A stretch of 64,000 bases of DNA from Watersipora subatra (GCF_963576615.1 NC_088718.1:28378377-28442376), one strand, 5' to 3'; shown: positions 44,510 through 57,915, counted from the first letter of the stretch. Notes: a model not told the origin generated them from the letters alone. Program-made: numbers and translations.

Positions 44510-46866
44510 ACAATGGGTGTGTTAATGCTGGTGGCAAATTTATCAAATTTATGATATAGTATACAAGTATTACATGTTACAAAAAATATGCAATGTACAA
44601 TATCCAATTTACACATATTTTGCGTATTTAGTAGTAAAACCAAAGACTCAGTTTCCGTATATACATGTAGATGCACGTCTAAAAAATACAAACAAAATAT
44701 TCATCAAGTTACTAAACATACAAAATGTAACATTCTAATTATTAAGGCAAATATAGCGAATTTACAATATTTAAACATAGACATGAACAAAGCAAATGTA
44801 CAATGCTGAAATGATGAAATTAGAGAGCTTTTCATACCAGATCAAGCATAGCCATAGATTTTGTATCCATGTGTATGTGTAAGATTTTCCTACAGCTAAC
44901 TTAGTCTTTTTTTTACAATAAATGTAAAGCTTAAGTCGTAGGAATTTCTTAAGGAAAGGTTCTAGCGTGTTGTGCTTACAGGCTGCATCCGGCCTCAAAG
45001 CTTGCGTGTGTCAACTTGTTCCGCAAAAAGTCAATCATTTAAAATGGGGTTTTTTAGTGCTGGAGCCCACTGTCTGAAAACTTACTCTACACACTGTAAC
45101 ACCGTGAATACTTGTTGTGTTGGGTGCTCAAGGGCCCCTTCGCAACACTTTTTTCTAACGATGTGTAAGGCCACCTCTTTAAGAGCTGCAACAGGTTCCT
45201 TCAGTGTTGTTATCTTGCTTCAATCTGCACACGATTCAATGACCTTCAACGCCCAGCCAGACAGATCTTAAAGAGAAAATTTCTCTACTATCTTGAGTTC
45301 ATTGACTGGCTCACCACTTACAACCATTTCAGTACACTCAGACTCGTTAAGGTGTTCATCCTTATCATCTTATTGGCTACTCATTAAGGTTGAATAGTCA
45401 GCCAGATAACTAGAGTTGTCTTCATCATAGGAAGAATTAGTACAAATTTTCAAGGATTGGCTAGTGGCCACAATCTTTAGCAGCCGACGGAATTTTAATA
45501 GTGATAGTGTTAGAGTCTGTAATCTCAGTGTGCTAAAGAGATTTTCAAGGCAGTCCTGAGTAAGTCTACTTGTCATAAGATATTGCTTGTAAGTAAATAA
45601 GACCTCATCTTTTAACTCCAGAACTGCTTGGGTGAAAAGCAGTATACCTGCTTAGACAGGCTTCCGTCTTCCATTTCCTATAGTCATCAACTTTACTTTG
45701 TTCTGGACATCCTTAGGAAAGGAAATGGTTTCCAGATACTTGGGGATGTTGAACTTGATAAGGTCATTCCAGTATGTCTACTTGCCATCAATTCAAACCA
45801 TTTGTTAAACGTGGCCACAAAGGCAGAGGTAGCCTTAGATGTAGGAATGAGCTCTGAAGGCCTAATATCTTGCTCAGCCAGTGAGGTTAACCCACAAGCC
45901 ACGCTGTTGGAAATGACATGGTTAGCGCTAGAGACCTTCGTCTTATCGAAGTGAGAAGTGATCAAACGTTCCTTACGAAAATTTGGAGCAAGCTTTAGAA
46001 CACTTTTCTCATCTAGTTTGGCTGGTTTATTGATGGGTTTAGAACTAACAACTTGACCATCAAAAATAATGTCACTTTTAACCAGGGCTGGACTTCAGGT
46101 TCTTGATAATGTGTGGAACATCAGCTAGTAAGTAAAGTGTCTTATGACTCCTTACATGATGGGCGCATGAAGCGGCTGTTTCGGTTTGTGTGATAACTAC
46201 TCCAAATGTCCTCCACATCGCCCTATTAGCACTACCCATGTTCGAAGTGACTGAGATTACATGTAGGCCAATTTCATGTGCTCTCTCTGTAATTGATATT
46301 ATAATATTATTGAAGCCCTGTCCCTTCACACTATCATCTGTAACATAGCAAATTGTTTTTATCAGCTTATCTGGCAAAAGATAAAAAATGCATTACATTC
46401 ATTAATGAACAAAACAATATATTTAAATTTTAATATGATGAATTTATTTTGTCATAGTAGCCTACAGTATGAAGGTTGTTTTGAAAAATTTTGTTTTCTT
46501 CTTACAAAAAACTTCCAAAGCTGTAATCAGAAATCTATTGACAGCCATGTCATGTATGGTCTAAATGGAACAATCAACTGTTATTTGCCAGAACTCGGGT
46601 TCGAGCCTCACTTTTACACCAGTGAAGAATGCTCTATTAACTCTACAAAAACATCTTATAAATAGAGGAGCATTTGAATAAAAAAACTGCTAAAGATGAA
46701 GTTTAAAGCAGAGAGGAAAGCAAGAAGTAAACTGTTGTATTCTAGCAATAGTTATTATTGTCAGCAACTGATATGTCTCCAGTATGTCACCAGCAGTCTG
46801 ACAGCAGTGACCACAAGGTAAGTGTGATGAACTATGTCTTTTAGTAAACAAGATCATTATATAGCT

Positions 46867-47672
46867 CAGTGATTTTCAACCACTGTGCCGCGGCACACTA
46901 GTGTGCCGTGAGAGATCCTCAGGTGTGCCGTGAGAAATTATCCAAGGTCCCTTTTTAAATACAGGTTCCTCAGGCTCTGAGGCAACTTATGCTGTAGGAG
47001 TGTTGTATTTGAATGCCAAGGCTTTGATGTAGTAGGCTAAATATCCAGGCACCATGATCTAGGTGCATCTACTTTAGTGTTTGATGCATAGTCAATGCAT
47101 TTAATATCGGCCCACAAAACTCAAAGTCCATCGAAAGCAGTCGTTTAGTACAATATGCCTAGTTAGGCACCTCTGATTACTAACTAGTGTGATGAATGTC
47201 AAAGTGTTGCTCAAATCAATGATATACAGCCCCTAACTGAACTGAAACAGGATCGGGTTTAAAACTAAGATTTGCTGATCCTCCTTTGGACAGTTTTTGG
47301 TTGACTGCTGCCAAGGAGTTCCCCATTCTGACCAACAAAGCTATTCTCACATTGCTCCCATTTTCTACCACATATCTGTGTGAGCTGAGCTTTTCAAGCC
47401 GAACTTCTATAAAAACTAAAAGCAGAGTGAGACTGAGAGCTGTTGAAGAAGAGCTTCGTGTCTTTCTTTTATTCCTGCCAGGATATTGGCATTATGTTTA
47501 TCTAAACAGGCCCAGGTTTCACACTGACTGAGTATCAATAAATTGATGAATTTTATTGTGATTAAATATACTGTTCAAAGTGTCATTTTATAAAATTTTT
47601 GGTTAGTGGTGTGCCGCAAAAATTTTCCAATGTAAAAATGTGCCTTGACTCAAAAAAGGTTGAAAAACACTG
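46867..47672 (+). mobile_element. hAT transposon remnant (ZBED5-like), 806 bp
   Basis: Ends CAGTGATTTTCAACC and GGTTGAAAAACACTG form terminal inverted repeats, with a perfect 8-bp duplication ATATAGCT (46,859-46,866 and 47,673-47,680). Next to the left end is the GCCGCGGCACACTAGTGTGC motif seen in Charlie-type hATs. At 47,286-47,531 a frame reads [20 protein letters not shown], then [20 protein letters not shown] and [16 protein letters not shown], the C-terminal dimerisation region of ZBED5/FAM200-type hAT transposases. The catalytic part is internally deleted. Confidence 0.93.
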
Positions 47673-48362
47673 ATATAGCTAACAAGCAATAAATGAACGT
47701 CAAAACTGTAAACGCTCTCTTTAGCTCCTATTACAGTACATTCCAAAGATACAATAAGTTATAAACACTTTGAGCAAATAGCTGTAAACGCAAACATTAT
47801 AAAGCTGGAACAATACAAACTAAAACTGGTTTTATTACAAAAAGCAGCGTCAACAAATTATAATCTGTAACGTCTCCCTTGGTTATTGAGTGGCTTTTAT
47901 GGCTGTCATGAGAACTATGACTAGTAGTTTGTAATGAGAACTATGGCTAGTAGTTGTGCAATGAGATCTATGGCTAGTAGTTGTGTCATGAGAACTATGG
48001 GTAGTAGTTGTGTATTGAGAACTATGGCTAGTAGTTGTGTCATGAGAACTATGGCTAATGGTTGTGTCATGAGAATTGCTGCAAGGAATTGACTCTTGTA
48101 AGTGGCTGTCACTGTTAGTTCTGGAAAAGATATCTGCAAGGTAGCTTATAACATAGGCCACAAATATCTTATTGATGATACAGCGCTCCATAGCATTACA
48201 TTAGGCAACGACAAATTAATCCGAGCCATGCACATAGGCTATACAACGTCATCAAAATTTAGTGAATATAATAAATAATTAATAACTAGAAAATACTTAC
48301 TCATAAATATGTAACTATAGTCGATATGCAGGGCTACAGATGTACTCCCACTTTCATCATCA

Positions 48363-48662
48363 GCTGCAGGCACTTGTTCCGTAATGACAACAGCTACAGG
48401 CACTTGTTCTGTAATGACAACAGCTACAGGCACTTGTTCTGTAATGACAACAGCTACAAGCACTTGTTCTGTAATGACAATAGCTGCAGGCACTTGTTCT
48501 GTAATGACAACAGCTACAGGCACTTGTTCTATAATGACAACAGCTGCAGGCACCTGTTCTGTAATGACAACAGCTACAGGCACTTGTTCTGTAATGACAA
48601 CAGCTGCAGGCACTTGTTCTGTAATGACAACAGCTACAGACACTTGTTCTGTAATGACAACA
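48363..48662 (-). repeat. 30-bp minisatellite, 10 units, arm C
   Basis: The same 30-bp unit as 19,241-20,290, ten copies, reading VAVVITEQVP in the gene frame. Most units are the CCTGTA or CCTGCA variants. The upstream exon end and the first acceptor are in the same phase as in arm A. Confidence 0.96.
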
Positions 48663-49125
48663 TATAAATAAGGCCACTTAAAACTTATACCTATAAATTC
48701 AACTAGTAAAGAGGGTAAAATTACCACTTGGATATTTCAATATTGCACAAAGGCCTAACGTTTTGATAATTTAACAGCTTCTTTATGTTACAGCAAATTA
48801 AACTAAGTAGGAACAATGCTATTATAATTACCAGATGAATTTGCTAAATCAAAGTGCACTCTTCTCTTTGGCTGTGATTTTGCAGGCGCAAAAATAAACA
48901 CTGTAGGAACTGCATCTTTCTTTAAGATCTTTACACCTCTCACTTCTGAATAGCAGTTATCAGTAAAGTGCAGCTGGAATAAAAATCAAATCAGAGTTAT
49001 ACATATTAAGTGACATTAACAGAAGTAATACTTACATCTCTTCATAACAATATACCTACCTAGAAAAGTTCTCATAATGTGCTGAAAATATATTGCTACA
49101 CAAGGATAAACCTAACCAACCCACA

Positions 49126-49730
49126 AGCAAACAAACCAGTTGAAGTGGTACAATCGATGATGACATGAGTTGCTTACGTAGACTAAGATTTTCTTCAAAC
49201 TTACGAAATGTTAGTCCTGTAGAAGATTCCTTTACACTAAGCGACAGCTTTTCCTTTTACTAGCAGCGTTATTGTTAAGACTCATTAAATAGGTGATCTT
49301 TTGTACCTAATACTTTGTACTAAACTTGATCTCTCTATAAAATGTTACGACTTACTGGACTTACTAAGCATAAGCGTGATGAGCTGGTGGGCTGCCACAG
49401 TTTGTCTACTTTACCAGAGTTGAAAGAGGAGAGACATTTCATATTCACCAGCCATTGGCTCCGTAGTAAGTCAGTTTTTGGAAACCAATGGAAAGAAAAC
49501 TCTCAGCCTCGATTAGTGCAAAGAGGTGCTGCACAACTGCTTGGCTCTAACACTAATTTTAAAAGGTCAGCATGATTTAAATTAAGTATAGAGCTTCTAG
49601 GGGTACATTAAAGTAAACCTTTGCAGGCCTGTAGTAGTGGATTGTTGTTTGCTTGGTGGGATTGAATGCGAGGAGAGCAGCATTTCATGACTTTAAAAAA
49701 CTGACACATTTTAAGTAAGTTTATGCTAAA
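49126..49730 (+). other. Arm C-specific 0.6 kb insert with a 77-codon frame
   Basis: Arm A (18,750-18,766) lacks this segment. On the plus strand 49,342-49,575 is open and starts MLRLTGLTKHKRDELVGCHS. The composition looks coding (Arg, Lys and Leu rich), but I do not recognise it. No terminal inverted repeats are evident. It could be an exon of an unrelated inserted element. Confidence 0.4.
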
Positions 49731-50690
49731 ATTAATAATAATTTGAAACTCGCTGATGCCCAACCAGCTTTTGAAAAAAAAATTCTTGGCTGATGGTGCA
49801 TGCATGATGTATTATTAAACTCCCTTCCTTTTTTCACTGCCCATGAAAATTGAATTTTGGAAGTTAATGTGTGATCATCCGCATTAGCAGCAAAGTCAGA
49901 TCCATAACCAACCCTGGGCCTCAATCTGGATCATTGCAACAGTCCTATTATAAAACTCATGATTGAAGTGATCTCCAAGGTTACTACTACTATATAATTT
50001 GAGTACAACAATGACTAATCATATACGTCTAGCTCAAAATCCATATGCTGTGATTCTTGGTAATTAATCTATAAAAAAGTGAAACTCTGTTAAAAAGGGC
50101 AAAGTAGTAATGTATCATAAAATTGTATTGTTTATACTGAGGCTGCAAGCCTACTTTTTTGCGATCAGGACCAACATAAATTCTTATCAACTTCTTTCCA
50201 TTATGTGAAGCTCCAGCGCGTACAGGCAGGCTATATGCTTAAACAATAGAAGTTAACCTATTGCAGTAATTTTACCTGCAACCTAATAGAATTTAGTTTT
50301 CTTTGCTAGTTTAGACTGATATAAAAGTCCTCCAGTCATTATTTTTCTTTTTAGCATGGGTTTTAAGCTTCAAAAAGTGTAAAAAGAACTTTAGCTCAAT
50401 GCAAGTGTTTGTAAATTTTCTGAATGCGCGCCGCCACAGGAAGTGAGGCTTTATACAAAAGGACGTTTACACAATTGTCTAAACTCTTCTATGTTCCACT
50501 AAGGCCAAAACAAACGCATGATGAAGAAGTAGGGATAGTCACCACTCCGGTATGTCAACGGAGAATGTGTAGTTATTAAAGTAGCTACTCCATGCACAAC
50601 AGAATAGACATTGTAGGATGATAATTATAAACATAATACATATATTTTTTAACATAGTCAAAAGTTGCTTTTACAGGAAGAAGCAATAAG
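49731..50690. other. Spacer between the P-element and RING genes, arm C
   Basis: Mirror of arm A 17,945-18,750. No gene is recognised; short frames in it are not shared by the two arms. Confidence 0.55.
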
Positions 50691-51200
50691 CATAGTCAAT
50701 AGGGGCGATTGCTGAGATGACGCCTTCTTAGCTCATCAAGATGGCTTGTAGAAAGCGAGCAGGGAGGTGTACGACTAAGTGCACGAACTCGTGGGCTGGG
50801 CAGTGGGTGCCCACTCCGCATTGCGACTAAACTGTCAACAAGTTGCTGATACATGTCTTTGATACCATCATCTGTTTTGGCTGCCTGTAACTTCCGACCA
50901 CTGACTCCGGAAAGTAGTCGATCTAAAATAAGAGAATGAGAGTGACTGGAAGGTAAGGATGAAGGAGATGAAAATGTAAAGAAGAAGGAATAAACATAAT
51001 ATAAACATAATACATATACAATGGCCACTCCCATTGTGCTGGAATATGATGGGTAACAATTCACTTGACTAACCAACAGAGGCTGCAGGGTGTCATTCAC
51101 CAACAAGTAGTCAATGGCACCCTGTAGGGTACTCCAGAATACCCTCAGAGCATATAGGGTTGTACCGTGATAGGAGTGAGCACCACGAAAATTGGTAGTC

Positions 51201-52103
51201 TGTGAAGGATTTTCCCTAATACCTACGTATTACTACACCTTCAAGAACTCACGGGCTATAGTTTAAATGCTGTCAGATTAATATTAACCCTAATATTTAA
51301 ATAGGCCTAGATAGCTACACTAAACTGTGATGAACAGTGTTAGCATAGCCACATAACCCTGAAAGGATGACGTTCGGGTTATTGATATTGCCCACAGCTA
51401 CACTAAACTGTGATGAACAGTACTAGTGTAACCCCATAACCCCGAAAGGATGACTTTCGTGTTATAATTGCCACTTCAATAACGTAGTCCTATGTAATTG
51501 AGACAATCAATTGACATAGGATAATCAACTTGACATAGTGATATGATGACTATGGAAAGTTGTACAAACTCAAACAATATCTGAGATAATCAGATATTGG
51601 TAGACCAACGCTGTTCGGTGATAAGCCGTTACAGCCTAGAATAGCATAGCATGCGACTAAAATCTCTTATCCACAATCTAGATTGATAGATATAACAACA
51701 AGCTTAATTTCACAGGTTATAATTCCTTTTATTTACTAATTCCGACTAAGACATACCTTGAATATAGAATAAGGCTTAGAATATATTCAGATCAGAGCAG
51801 GAAAAAAAAGACTGAGTAAAAATAAGGTAACACAGTGTTTTATACCTTCTAAACATAAATGGTAGACCAATAAACTTAAAGTCTTTATTTACTTGGTCCA
51901 ATCATTATCTTTTCATGTGTAGGCTATTTACTCTGTAGTTCCGGCGTCAGCGGAAATACCAAGCTGATCACCGTTCTCAGCAAACAACATGATTCATAAT
52001 TTCGTAATTCAAGTCTACCGGTTGTTTGTCATGAAGAAAGTAAAATTCTCAGCCAAACAAAAATGGCCAACATATCGCAGATATTATATATAAATCCATT
52101 ACA
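51201..52103 (-). repeat. 3' LTR of the Gypsy element
   Basis: 903 bp, starting TGTAATGGATTT and ending CTTCACA on the minus strand. Nearly identical to 58,835-59,736. Confidence 0.95.
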
Positions 52104-52217
52104 CAGCCCCTTCCGTTAAATGACTTAAATTGAACAAGGCATTTTAAACAATGAAAAATAAAATTGTGTAACAATAGGACTGTAATAAGAAGTAAGGTTA
52201 TTTATATTGTTAGAAAT

Positions 52218-52601
52218 TTATGCAACAAAAAACTTCTTAGAGGCAATCTTTAGGCGCTCCTCCTTGGCAACAATCTTGGCAGCGAGACGGCGTTGTATTT
52301 TCTTTAGCTCCTTAAGTTCGTCTGACAGCGTCTCCAAACCCGGCTCCTTCTGGTTTTTGATGATATCCCGGCTGATTTCCGTCATCCCTGTCATGGGATC
52401 AGGATGGCATTTCCGATGCTGTAATAGCTCTTGGTAGGTGCTTTCTAAATGGCCAAAGTCGCACATGTATGAAGTGAAATGGGAAGCAACATGAATTGCG
52501 TGGAATCGCCTTCCAGTGCTTTGCTGCTGGCATACACCGCACCGCCGGTTGGTTGGAGCTCCCCTAGCCTCCTTGATTTGCTGCTGTGCTGTGACACTCA
52601 C
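52218..52601 (-). pseudogene. Extra frame downstream of Gypsy pol, zinc-finger-like
   Basis: A 127-codon frame between pol and the 3' LTR. It has CGVCQQQSTGRRFHAIHVASH, a C-x2-C...H-x4-H pattern, then YMCDFGHLESTYQELLQHRK and a C-terminal Lys/Glu-rich coiled-coil-like tail (LSDELKELKKIQRRLAAKIV). It has no signal peptide or membrane segment, so it is not an envelope protein. An accessory DNA- or RNA-binding protein is an inference. Confidence 0.55.
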
Positions 52602-53637
52602 GTTCCTTCTGACACGAGGGAGAGGTGTCTTGTTTGTTCTCTTTCACTCGACCTGGACGCTCGGTTGCTCAGGGACCTGCGCCTGTTCTATCACGGGGGT
52701 TGATTTCCTGGTATAATACTGCTGCAAGGTTATACGGTTGGGCTGGTGTTGAAGAGATGACGGGGCTGTTACCATCTGCTCATCATCGCTGTAGCAAATT
52801 TCTTTATGCCGTGGTATGTTAAGTTATAATTTTCCAAAGAGACTTGAAGTTATAAGTTCACTGCTGTTTATTTGCATGATGCTAAACACCGTGAAATCTG
52901 AAATGCATACGTATACCGCGATAATAATGCGCAATGATACAATATGGTATAGTGTGCCATAATATAATGCATGAGTAAAAACACAAGAAATAACTCAGCA
53001 AGTACAAAAAATAGCACAATAAACAGCAAATATGTGATAGCAGAATTAAACAACTGTTGTATATAATATTATGTAATTTACCTTTGCTTCTTCTTTGGAT
53101 AAAATGTAAAATATGTAGTAGGTAATATTATTGACTAAAATTGGTAATAAACAGATAAATTGTAGCCTTCCATTATGGGCTCTAAAAAACCTACTAACTA
53201 GGGCTGACAGAACACGCAGGACCGGCCAAAAGGTCAAAGCTGGACACGAACTCTATTGGTCAACAGGTGATGACACTACTCCCGTGTCCAATCACACCTA
53301 GACAGCACAACAACTGCCAGCAAGAAAGCCCGCGAACGCAGCAAAAAACAGCTATTCCTAATACCTAAAGACAATTAGCCGCTGCTTCTGTCAAATCAAT
53401 TATTTTACTGTAGATAATGGCTATTATAAGGCGTACGATAACAAGTGTGCTAACCATAGTTTATTATCAACAAGTACAATTCTTACAATCGCTGTTTGCT
53501 TCAGTTTCCAATACAAAAGACATCTTTCTGAAATACTAAACTAGAGATAATCTACATTTAAAAGAGGTTCTATGGGAGACAATCCAAATTCCTCTAGTGT
53601 GGGCTAACAATAAAATAAAGTATAATGACATGAGACT

Positions 53638-53685
<48 letters not shown>

Positions 53686-53753
53686 AACCAACTACTTCCC
53701 AACACAAGATGGGCCTGTGAGACGATCACAGCCGTGGCAATGGAGACGATCCA
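52602..53753. other. Gypsy internal region between pol and the extra frame
   Basis: Mostly non-coding, with a TA microsatellite at 53,641-53,681. No further element part is recognised. Confidence 0.5.
53641..53681. repeat. (TA)n microsatellite
   Basis: About 20 TA dinucleotides in an uninterrupted run. Confidence 0.98.
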
Positions 53754-54086
53754 TCACTTATTTGCATAATCTACGAGATAATGTTTCAGTGAACGTCTCG
53801 GTCTTTCTTCTAACACCTCAGGCTGAGCGATCGCTTCTACTACATCTTTCGCGGAAGCTCCTTGCTCAGTGTACTGTCGCTCTTTTGGGTTTGGTATTAG
53901 CGGAGGAAAATCGTCTAAACTAAACAAAGGATCAGGTGCCTTTTTGAGTTTTCTAGCTCCTTTCATGTTAGGATGGCGCACAGGCTCCGGGATAAACGGA
54001 GCCTGACCCGCTTCTTCCACACACTCCACAAACGGTTTTAGTCGACCTTCATTTTGAATGGATTCCTGACCATTCCGCTTCAGTTT

Positions 54087-54830
54087 CTAAGTGTGGTTGG
54101 GCCTCACCTCAGTGATTCGGAAAGGACCAACAAATTTAGGACACAGTTTCTCGCTCTGCCCTTTCTTCTTTCTTTTTCGCGTCATGCTAACCAAGTCACC
54201 GACTTCGTATAGTGGAGGTTCGTCAGAATCATCTGTTCGAATTTCGAGCTGCTGCTGCCGCAGCTTGTCATGGGCCTCTTGAAGTCGCTCCAGCAACTCT
54301 AGGGCATATTGTTGGGTGGTAACATTTTCAGTATCTGTTACCCCATAAACGATTTGATCCGGAAGTCGCGTTTCTCTTCCAAACATAAGATAGTTTGCTG
54401 TCTCGCCAGTTGCAGAATGGGGCGAGGCACGGAACCCTCTCATAATTTGAGGCAACAGAAGATCCCAGTCCTCTTGTTGTCTTCCCAACAGGAGACTGCG
54501 CAATGAGTCCCCGAGCGTCCGATTCATTCTCTCTACCATACTATTCCCTTGAGGGTGGTAGGGAGTGGTTTTACTTTTGGCTATCTTCCAGAGCCGACAA
54601 AGCTCTACCATTAGAGCGGATTGAAATTGTGCACCTTGGTCGGAGTGTATTTGTTCTGGCAATCCCAGGTAACAGAAGATACGGCTATCAAGTGCTTCTG
54701 CTACTACCGGAGTAGTGGCGTCAGGCAGAGGTAGAGCATCTTGCCATCTTGTGAAATGGTCGGTTAAGACCAGAATCCATTGGTTCCCTCGTTCAGTTTG
54801 GGGGAATGGCCCTACTAAATCTACAGCCAC
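54087..54830 (-). pseudogene. Integrase region of the Gypsy fossil
   Basis: An open stretch with the integrase core: VDLVGPFPQTERGNQWILVL, IHSDQGAQFQSALMVEL and TPYHPQGNSMVERMNRTL (the D, D, E motif set), then the GPFRITEV-type C-terminal segment. Part of the element at 51,201-59,736. Confidence 0.9.
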
Positions 54831-55817
54831 TTTTTGCCAGGGTCGGCCGCTGTATAGCCGTTGACGGTTTCCGGACTGTGGAACTGGGCTGTGTTTTGCT
54901 AGTTGACAAGTTTCGCAAGTGCGAACGAGCTTGCGAATTTCCTACATCATACCGGGCCAAAACCACTGCATGCGAACGCGACGAGCAGTCCGCATTATAC
55001 AACTATGGGTCAGACGATGAGTCTCCCATATAACTGTTTTACGCGCTGTTTTAGGACAAATAGTGCAATTATGCATCCGTCCATTTATTTTAATCTGGAT
55101 CACCAGCCTCTCATTTAGAATCTTCAGTGATGGTAACAAACTGTGTAATTTCCTTAACTCCTTACTACCGCATTCAAGCTTTTGCCGTGAAATCTCTTGA
55201 CCGCTTTCCACAGCATTGTAAATGTCTGCAACCTCACTTGGCTGCTGTTTTTGTAAACTCACAACTTTGTTATTCATAGACTGCGAGTCCACGACAGAAA
55301 TGGTGGGAGACGATCCCTCCATTTCCATCAGGTTAGAGGGCGATGAGCCCTCCACCTTGTTGCTACTAAGTTCACTACGTCAAACTAAACCAATTTTACC
55401 TCTAGTGGGATAATGGCATGGTACCGGAGATGATCCGGTGCTCCATTCCGTACGATCTGGTGGAAATAGAGATGATCTATTTTCATCCACCAGAGGTTCT
55501 GCCACTACTTCCTCTTTTGTAGGTCCACCATCTCGGATTTCTATTCGTTTACATTGTTTACAGTCGAAACAAGTCATTCGACTTAGACCATCCGCGTTTC
55601 CGTGGCGGATGCCTTTCCGGTGTTCGATCCGATACTGGAATTCTCCGAGAATTTCTAACCACCGAGCCACCTGACATGAAGGCTCTTTTCTTCTAGCCAA
55701 CCATATCAATGAGGCATGATCCGTTCTGACAAGGAACTGTCGACCATACAGATAAGGTCGGAAGTGTTTGACACACTTAATAACAGCAAGAAGTTCCTTT
55801 CTAGTTACGCAATAATT

Positions 55818-57653
55818 TCATTCAGGAGGACTGAACGACTTGTTATAATAAGAAATTACTCTTTCTTTACCATTTTGAACTTGGGACAAAACTCCCCCTA
55901 TACCTTCGGCACTAGCATCTGTGTCCAAAATGAACGAAAGGCTTGGGTCTGGATACCCGAGAACTTCTGAAGTCACCAGACATTCTTTCAAAGTCTCAAA
56001 TGATTTTTGACACTCGGGTGACCAACAAAAAGAAGCAGACGTAGATGTTATCCGATTCAAAGGGCTAGCAATAGCTGAGAAATTTGGAACATACTGGCGG
56101 TAATAGCCAGCTGTTCCGAGGAAAGCCTTCAGCTCACGCACACATTTTGGAACAGGCCACTCTTTCACATCCACTATCTTTTCGGGGTTAGTAGCTACAC
56201 CATCTGCACTCACCACGTGACCAAGGTATTTCACTTCGGCTTTAAAAAGATCACATTTACGAGGCTTCAATTTCAGACCCGCTGCCCGTAGGCGCTCGAA
56301 TACAGCTGCTAACCGCTCTATATGCGAATCAATATCCTCACTGAACACAATAATATCGTCGAGATACAAAAGCAAGGTTTTCCAGTGAAGACCCCTCATC
56401 ACCCGCTCCATCAAGCGACTAAAACAAGCAGGAGCAGAGGTGAGCTCAAAGGGAAGCACCGTCCACTTCCACAGCCAATCTCGAGTTACAAACGAGGATT
56501 TGTCCTGTGCATCCTCATCTAAAGGAAGCTGCCAGTACCCGGATATCAAATCAAAGGTGCTGAATATCTTACTCCCGGCCAATGCATCAAGACTTTCATC
56601 TATTCGCGGCAACGGATGACAGTCTTGTTCTGTGACGGAATTCAATTGGCGGTAGTCAATACAAAACCGCCAGTTTCCATCTTTACGTTTCACCAGGACG
56701 ACTGGCGAACTCCAAGCACTATTGGACGGGGTGATGAGCCCCTGCTCCGATAGTTCTTTTACCTGCCGCTCAACTTCCGCTTCCTTTTCAGGTCCGAGGC
56801 GTCGGGGTGGTTGCTTAATTGGCCGAGTTCCTGGCTTAACCAGTATCGAGTGTTTGATTAAATGTGTCCGGCCAACATCAGCATCAGATCTGCTGAAAAC
56901 GTCCTGAAACTCCATCAGCAGCTTCCCAATACTACGTCTTTCTCTGTCAGTAGTGCAAAGTTTTATTGCTTCCTGATATACAGAGCCCACATGTTCAGGC
57001 ATAGAGCCTACTGAGAGATGGTCTTCAGTTTGACTGTTACGTTCATTTAACACATTTGTTATTTGACGTACTTTTACCTCTCCATCGCTTGGAATCTCTA
57101 CCGCATGGAACATCCCCACGCAACTACCTGCATTTATCACGATCGGTGCTCGTGTTATATTAATGCAGCGTATTGGGACTTGCAACTTCTCACCTACTTT
57201 TGCCAAGCATGTTCCCAGCAACAACCCAGGAGCAGCCTTGGGATTCTCCTCCCATCTGTCAACTACCCCAACTTCGTTTGTCGTTTTCCCACATAGTCTA
57301 CCCCTCACTATCATTTCAGAATGGGATGGAATGGTAACTTTGTGAACCACTTGAGCTTTGCTCTGCAGTCGATCACCGAACCGATTAGTACACTTCAGCT
57401 CTCTGCCTTTCATTTTTAAACTCTGAAGTCTAAAATCCATGACACAAGCATTGTTTTCTAAAAATGGCATTCCTAGTATCGCATCCTCAGTGACGGGGCA
57501 TACTAAGAATTCAGACACAAAAGCAATATCTCTGAGTCTTCCTGACAACTCGATTGTCCCTGAGATCTCCATCTGACTACCATCTGCGAGTCTTCCTTGA
57601 GACTCATATGGCATCAGCTGATCTCTAACTCCTTTAGATATTCTTTCAAACAC
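55818..57653 (-). pseudogene. Protease and reverse transcriptase region of the Gypsy fossil
   Basis: A 611-codon open stretch. The N-terminal part is the aspartic protease fold, followed by a linker, then reverse transcriptase with NWRFCIDYRQLNSVT, FDLISGYWQLPLDEDAQDKS and the catalytic LLYLDDIIVFS, and the start of RNase H (FILDTDASAEGIGGVLSQVQ). Part of the element at 51,201-59,736. Confidence 0.92.
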
Positions 57654-57915
57654 ATGCTGTGATATGATATTAGACGTACAACCAGAGTCTATCAGAAAAT
57701 GAACAGGTCTGCTCTGTTCATTTTCCCTGGGAGGAAGTAACTGGTGTTGATACGTGTAGGTTCAGTTACCTGTGATGAACGAGGTAACTCCCTATTGGGC
57801 CCATCTATCGCCAAAGACAAGAGACTATCATTGCCATTTTGGGGTGATGTCGATTTAGAAGCGTTGGTAGATTCCTGACTTTTTGACCTATCAGTATTGC
57901 CACAGTCAGCAGGCC

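Larger units (their letters stand above)
44510..48976 (-). pseudogene. P-element (THAP9-like) transposase gene, family 2, arm C
   Basis: This is the best-preserved copy of the gene at 18,927-23,420. Exons on the minus strand are: THAP C-terminal half (about 48,835-48,976; LHFTDNCYSEVRGVKILKKD then AVPTVF, open through to ANSSG); the repeat exon with 10 units (about 48,280-48,646); the Ser/His/Thr exon (about 47,890-48,115); ISVTSNMGSANRAMWRTFG and LADVPHIIKNLK (46,078-46,377); SHFDKTKVSSANH (45,693-45,965); and SRLTQDCLENLFSTLRLQTL (45,370-45,576), the C-terminal P-element motif whose Glu is the last catalytic residue. The coiled-coil and P-core exons are missing, as is the DEM exon; the Ser/His/Thr exon is joined to the 0.5 kb repeat. 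The second catalytic Asp reads Asn (SNMGS). Also interrupted by the hAT element at 46,867-47,672. Dead. Confidence 0.8.
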
